Assembly (NCBI RefSeq): GCF_001038625.1
Contig: NZ_CP011803.1
Location: 3,224,001-3,288,000, forward strand
Direction of reading: 5' to 3'
From: Clostridium carboxidivorans P7
Lineage (GTDB): Bacteria; Bacillota; Clostridia; Clostridiales; Clostridiaceae
DNA length: 64,000 nt
In this document: piece by piece, positions 59,890 through 64,000 of the stretch
Numbering within the stretch: position 1 is the stretch's first letter
How the letters are laid out: every line of letters begins with the position of its first letter
Notes under the pieces: generated by a model
What the model saw: the letters and a program-made list of their open reading frames with translations, nothing else
Databases searched by the model: none
Told to the model about the DNA's origin: nothing
Program-made: the position numbers and the translations under genes

Positions 59890-60873
59890 TCACTTTTTCT
59901 TTTTAAGCTTTTCCACATACTCATTGTTTATATAGGACAGCTTTACTTTTTCTTCTTCTATACTATTATTACTGCATAAATCAATACACAGCCTGCAGCC
60001 CCTGCATTTTGAACAATTATATTCTATTTTAAAACTCTCTTCTGTTTCTGTAATCTTCCAAGCATCATAAGGACATATTCCTTCACACAATCCGCAGCCA
60101 TCACAATTTGATTTAACCTTAAAGTTTTTAAATATATTGCCTTCTAAATCTACGTCTTCATTAAATGTTTTTTTCAACTTGCTAATTACATTTAGTAAGA
60201 AACTTCTATTATTAAAATCTTCTTTACCATAGTATTCTTCTAATGTACTAACTACAAATTCCTTAAAAATATTAGTAGATTCTCCTTTTATGGAATTAAA
60301 AAAATCTCTTCTTGTCATTAATCTTTCTTTACCACAGTCTGGACTTTCTTCATATATGCATTTAACTTTAACATTGATATTAAGCTTTTTTAAGAAATTA
60401 ATACTTAACTTAATTTTCTCTTCTATATTATCACTTGAATTTAAGTCACAATCTTTACAATGGTTTAGCTTGAAAGCTATTTCATGATCCTTATTCAGAA
60501 TTAAAAAAGCTATTAAATATTCTATATGTATTCCATTCAAACATTTAAAAGAAAAATCAACAGAATTTAAGTTTTTTTCACATCCAACACATAAACTACA
60601 ATTTTTCTCACTTTTTTTTAATAAATCTATTTCACCAAAATTGTCAATAGTTACAGCTTGGCTTGGACATTGTGCTTTACATAAACCACACTTTTTACAT
60701 TTCTCATTATCAATTTTTATTTCATCCTCTGAAGAAGTTATAGCCTCATATTTGCAAACTTCCATACATACAACACATCTTTTAAATCTATTTCTGTAAT
60801 AAATACAGTGTTTTTTATCTATTCTTGCATCATTATTTACAGATAACTTCTTAACAAGATATTCAATAATCAT
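59890..60873 (-). CDS. Multi-cluster 4Fe-4S ferredoxin-type protein
   Basis: 327 aa. Cysteine clusters: C-x9-C-x2-C-x3-C at residues 23-40, a classical C-x2-C-x2-C-x3-CP at 59-70, an incomplete middle set (CSLCVGC, HCKDC), and two C-terminal sets (NCDGCGLCEGICPYDAW, NCSKCRGCRLCIDLC). An internal TRRDFF is present at about residue 197 but is not an export signal. Likely cytosolic electron carrier or maturation partner for the reductase; I recognise no named family. RBS AAGGTGAG. Confidence 0.8.
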   Translation of the reverse strand: MIIEYLVKKLSVNNDARIDKKHCIYYRNRFKRCVVCMEVCKYEAITSSEDEIKIDNEKCKKCGLCKAQCPSQAVTIDNFGEIDLLKKSEKNCSLCVGCEKNLNSVDFSFKCLNGIHIEYLIAFLILNKDHEIAFKLNHCKDCDLNSSDNIEEKIKLSINFLKKLNINVKVKCIYEESPDCGKERLMTRRDFFNSIKGESTNIFKEFVVSTLEEYYGKEDFNNRSFLLNVISKLKKTFNEDVDLEGNIFKNFKVKSNCDGCGLCEGICPYDAWKITETEESFKIEYNCSKCRGCRLCIDLCSNNSIEEEKVKLSYINNEYVEKLKKKK

Positions 60874-60901
60874 CTAAAATCTCACCTTACATGTCTAAAC
60901 A

Positions 60902-61453
60902 TTATTTTAATGCACATTTCTTAGGTTTTATTACTAGTGATGGGTTAGTAATTTTTGAACTCGGTAAACCTTTAACCTCAGAAACTCCATTATACTTTTT
61001 TAAATCTTGTAATTCTCCAGCTTGTAATGCTCTTGTGGCACATGCTGAAACACAAGCTGGTTCTTCTCCTTTTTCTAGTAAATCAATGCACATATCACAT
61101 TTACCAGACTTTTTAACTTCACTTCCCAAATATTTGGGCTGACCATAAGGACATGCTTTTACGCATTTTCTACATCCCACACATTTCTCTTTATTGATTA
61201 CTACTATGCCATCTTCTTTTCTCTTATTGCAAGCACCTGTAGGGCAAGCTTTTACACAAGCTGGATTAGCACAATGATTACATGCCATAGATATAAAATA
61301 CAACCACGGATTAGGAAACTTGCCTCCTTCATATTCCTTAACTTCTCTAAAAAGTATTCCTACATCCAAGTCATTCTTATCTTTACAAGCTATTTGACAA
61401 GCCTTACATGCTATACAAAGTTCCATGTTAAAAAAGAATCCTTTTTGTCCCAT
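60902..61453 (-). CDS. DmsB-like 4Fe-4S electron-transfer subunit
   Basis: 183 aa with four cysteine clusters in DmsB order: CIACKACQIACKD, CNHCANPACVKACPTGA, CVGCRKCVKACPYGQP and CDMCIDLLEKG followed by CVSACATRAL. Passes electrons to the molybdopterin subunit encoded 33 nt upstream. No signal of its own; DmsB proteins are carried out with the catalytic subunit. RBS AAAGGAGG. Confidence 0.92.
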   Translation of the reverse strand: MGQKGFFFNMELCIACKACQIACKDKNDLDVGILFREVKEYEGGKFPNPWLYFISMACNHCANPACVKACPTGACNKRKEDGIVVINKEKCVGCRKCVKACPYGQPKYLGSEVKKSGKCDMCIDLLEKGEEPACVSACATRALQAGELQDLKKYNGVSEVKGLPSSKITNPSLVIKPKKCALK

Positions 61454-61486
61454 GATACATTCTGCCTCCTTTCTTTGCTCTTATAT

Positions 61487-64000
61487 TTATAAAACTATCC
61501 TTTGTTTAAACTTATAATCTTCTTCAATTGTACTATTGTGTTTCTCTACTTGTACTATACATGCTTGGAATGATTCTATATCTGGACCTGAAGGATAGTC
61601 ACCTGTTAACATATTTACAGATCCTGCCATACAATTACCATCCTTATCAATTTCTAACCAGGAACCTTGAGGTAGTGCCACTACTCCAGGCATTATAAGT
61701 TCTGTTACATGAACTTTTCTTAATATGGAACCATGATCATTAAAAATTCTAACTGTATCATTATCAGAAATTCCTCTTTCTTTAGCATCTACTGTATTCA
61801 TCGTTAAATGACACAAAAAAGCTTCTCGAAGCCATGGAACATTTCCCATGTTTGAATGGCTTTGTCTTTGTCCATGAACACTGCAAAACTGCAAAGGGTA
61901 CTTGCCTTTAATTTTATTCTTCCAATCACTAAAAGTAGCTTCATATCCTTCTGTTGGTGCTTCATATTTAGCTATAGGATTTCCCTTATTCCAGCCTGCT
62001 TTTGTAACAATATCAGCTAAAGTTTTACAGTGTAATTCAATCTTTCCACTCTTGGTTTTGAGAGGATTTTTTTCAGGATTTTCTCTGAATTTTTTATTGT
62101 GGATATAAACGTATTTATCATTTTGTTTTCTTTTAACCTGATAAATTCCATTTTCCTTAAATTCCATTATTCCTATTATTCCCTTTTGAGGTTTCCCTTG
62201 AACTCCTAAAGAGCTTATATCATTTTGTGTTATAGTAACTAGATTCTCATAGGTTGAACCATCTTCTTTCATAACTTTAGCTCCAGCTACCTTGTTAAAT
62301 ACTCTTTGCTTTAAATCAATAGGTTCTATTTTTTGTGGTGAAATACCTAACCTTTTACCAATTTCTTTTGCAATCCACATGTCATCTTTTGCCTCAAATA
62401 ATGGTTTGATAACCTGACTTGCCCATATTAATATTTCTCTGTTTCCAGTTAACACAGTTCCATATCTTTCCCATTCTGTAGTAGCTGGTAAAACTACATC
62501 TGAATAGGCTGCATCTGGATTTAAAACATACTGATTAGTTAAAACAAAATCCACTTTTCTATGTGCTTTAATACCTTTATTTATATTATTTGATTGATTT
62601 AACGTTGAACTATGGCTATGATATATAAATCTTATATCTATATTGCCTTTCTTATTTTTTCCAGCAGTATATTTGCCTGTTAATATAGCATTCCAGTGTT
62701 CACTTTTACATAATTTAATTTTTTCCAAAGGATTTTTTATTTCTTTTAATCCATCTTCTCCTGGTTTAATGAGATTTGGACCTCCATTACCAGCAGGTTC
62801 CTGGCAGCTAACACTGAAACATCCTCCTTTTATACCCATGTTTCCAGTCATTGCTCCTACAGTAGCTTGAGCTAAACATACGTGCTGACCTTTTTCAACT
62901 CTTGCCATATTCCATCCAAATAAAACTGTAGCCGGTTTAGTTTTTCCCAATTCTAGTGCAAAGGAAATTATCTTATCTTCTGGAATTCCGCATATTTCTG
63001 AAGCCCATTTTGGGTTCTTAGGTTGTCCATCATATGTACCTAAAATATAGTCTTTAAAATTTTCTTTTGGATCAACATCTTTAGGCATATGTTCAGCATC
63101 AAATCCAACAGTACACCTATTTAAAAAATCCCAATCTATTAGAGGATTAAATGGTGAATCATTAGTAATCAATACATATGCTATTGCAAGAAGCATAGTA
63201 GTATCTGTTGCCGGTCTTATAGGTATGTATTCATCAGCTAAAAGGGATATAGTAGTAGAATAAATAGGATCTATACAAATAAACTTTATGCCTTTTTCCT
63301 TAGCTCTAATTAAATTTCTTAATGCTGAACTTGATGTATTCCAAGCAGGATTATTTCCCCATAAAACTATTAACTTTGCATTAAGCAAATCCATTCTGTC
63401 ATTCATTATATGACTTTTTTGATTTACTCCTAATATTGGTTCCATAGCTTTTGCCCAAGCTCCTCTTGATCTACTTCCAAACATTTCAACAGAGCCACCA
63501 TATAGTGATAGCATTCTCTGATTTTCTCCTCCAGTACCATCCGCACCATTATTGGAATATATAGCTTTGTTTCCATATTTAGTTTTTATTCTTTCTAATT
63601 CACTGGAAACAATATAAAGTGCTTCATTCCAAGAAATTCTAACCCACTGATCTTTACCTCTAAGTTCCTTATCTCCTCCACCAGGAACCCAATGTTTTCT
63701 TTTCATTGGATACTTTAACCTATCTGCTCCTAAAACTTGTTTTATCTGTGACCTTCCTCGAGCACAAGCTCTCTGCTGTGGATTATCATAACTATCTGTA
63801 TGGGTATCATCAGTCTTTGTTCTTAACACTACACCATCAACCACATAAGCTTTTATTAAACATCTTCCTCCACAGTTATGCCAGCAAGGTGCTGTTATCC
63901 ACTTTCCTTTCTTCTTCATTAAAGATTCTCTCTCTTCTTTACTTATGACCTTAAGCTTATTACTACAGGAAGTTAACATTAACGATGCTGATGCAGCTGC
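61487..64000 (-). CDS. DmsA-like molybdopterin oxidoreductase, 5' end outside window
   Basis: At least 837 residues; the frame stays open to the window edge, so the start lies beyond 64000. The first visible residues (AAASASLMLTSCSNK) look like the end of an export signal with a lipobox-like LTSC. The mature part has the N-terminal 4Fe-4S motif CWHNCGGRC plus a distant Cys, a molybdopterin domain (VLWGNNPAWNTSSSALRNLI, PIRPATDTTMLLAIAYVL), SRSRGAWAKA as probable Mo-ligand region, and the C-terminal dinucleotide-binding domain (GQRQSHSNMGNVPWL, ALPQGSWLEID). Closest in style to anaerobic DMSO reductases; the true acceptor is unknown. Confidence 0.9.
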   Translation of the reverse strand, partial: AAASASLMLTSCSNKLKVISKEERESLMKKKGKWITAPCWHNCGGRCLIKAYVVDGVVLRTKTDDTHTDSYDNPQQRACARGRSQIKQVLGADRLKYPMKRKHWVPGGGDKELRGKDQWVRISWNEALYIVSSELERIKTKYGNKAIYSNNGADGTGGENQRMLSLYGGSVEMFGSRSRGAWAKAMEPILGVNQKSHIMNDRMDLLNAKLIVLWGNNPAWNTSSSALRNLIRAKEKGIKFICIDPIYSTTISLLADEYIPIRPATDTTMLLAIAYVLITNDSPFNPLIDWDFLNRCTVGFDAEHMPKDVDPKENFKDYILGTYDGQPKNPKWASEICGIPEDKIISFALELGKTKPATVLFGWNMARVEKGQHVCLAQATVGAMTGNMGIKGGCFSVSCQEPAGNGGPNLIKPGEDGLKEIKNPLEKIKLCKSEHWNAILTGKYTAGKNKKGNIDIRFIYHSHSSTLNQSNNINKGIKAHRKVDFVLTNQYVLNPDAAYSDVVLPATTEWERYGTVLTGNREILIWASQVIKPLFEAKDDMWIAKEIGKRLGISPQKIEPIDLKQRVFNKVAGAKVMKEDGSTYENLVTITQNDISSLGVQGKPQKGIIGIMEFKENGIYQVKRKQNDKYVYIHNKKFRENPEKNPLKTKSGKIELHCKTLADIVTKAGWNKGNPIAKYEAPTEGYEATFSDWKNKIKGKYPLQFCSVHGQRQSHSNMGNVPWLREAFLCHLTMNTVDAKERGISDNDTVRIFNDHGSILRKVHVTELIMPGVVALPQGSWLEIDKDGNCMAGSVNMLTGDYPSGPDIESFQACIVQVEKHNSTIEEDYKFKQRIVL

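Noticed and set aside
60255..60300. Twin-arginine-like TRRDFF in the 327-aa ferredoxin protein
   Set aside because: It lies about 195 residues from the N-terminus and is not followed by a hydrophobic stretch, so it is not an export signal.

Overview
The window is strongly AT-rich. Its content points to a mesophilic, spore-forming Clostridium (cluster I type): a YtfJ/GerW sporulation protein, a DUF2953 protein, DUF4179 and DUF4367 anti-sigma factors, YitT, TSCPD and VanZ proteins, and GGAGG-type ribosome binding sites with frequent TTG and GTG starts. Genus is inferred from gene families, not from a marker gene. No rRNA, tRNA, CRISPR array or intact transposase was seen.

Layout. 0-2 kb: the start of an aldo/keto reductase, then bioB-bioY behind a BirA-type operator. 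2-4.6 kb: a MATE exporter flanked by two MarR regulators, with shared palindromic operators. 4.7-10 kb: a secreted triple-DUF2680 protein, an APC amino-acid permease and a long beta-CASP metallo-beta-lactamase nuclease. 10-14.6 kb: an ECF sigma/anti-sigma pair running into DUF2953 and ytfJ, then YitT behind a leader with a short peptide frame, then an LCP-family cell-wall protein and a beta-helix protein.

15.8-42.5 kb: a Wzx/Wzy-type exopolysaccharide (EPS) locus on the minus strand. In transcription order it has an intact CpsB phosphatase, a cyclic-di-GMP class II riboswitch with a terminator, two tandem LuxR-type regulators with degenerate receivers, CpsC, a cpsB pseudogene with two in-frame TGA codons, the CpsD kinase, a PglF/CapD-like dehydratase, the initiating sugar transferase, glycosyltransferases, Wzy, a dTDP-3-acetamido-3,6-dideoxyhexose branch, Wzx, dTDP-rhamnose genes, UDP-glucuronate/galacturonate genes and VanZ. 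The riboswitch suggests that c-di-GMP controls expression of the polymer.

42.6-53 kb: a DUF815 ATPase, a MITE-like repeat, an AIM24 protein, a TSCPD protein, a nitroreductase with a divergent HxlR regulator, an XRE regulator divergent from a PatB-type lyase, a flotillin/NfeD pair and a DUF1016 PDDEXK nuclease. 53-57.3 kb: two more ECF sigma/anti-sigma modules facing each other across a roughly 270-nt imperfect inverted repeat. 57.5-64 kb: a DUF318 permease, then a DMSO-reductase-like operon. The operon holds a molybdopterin catalytic subunit (5' end outside the window), a four-cluster ferredoxin subunit, a second multi-cluster ferredoxin protein, two tatA genes and tatC, so the exported enzyme is encoded with its own Tat translocase.
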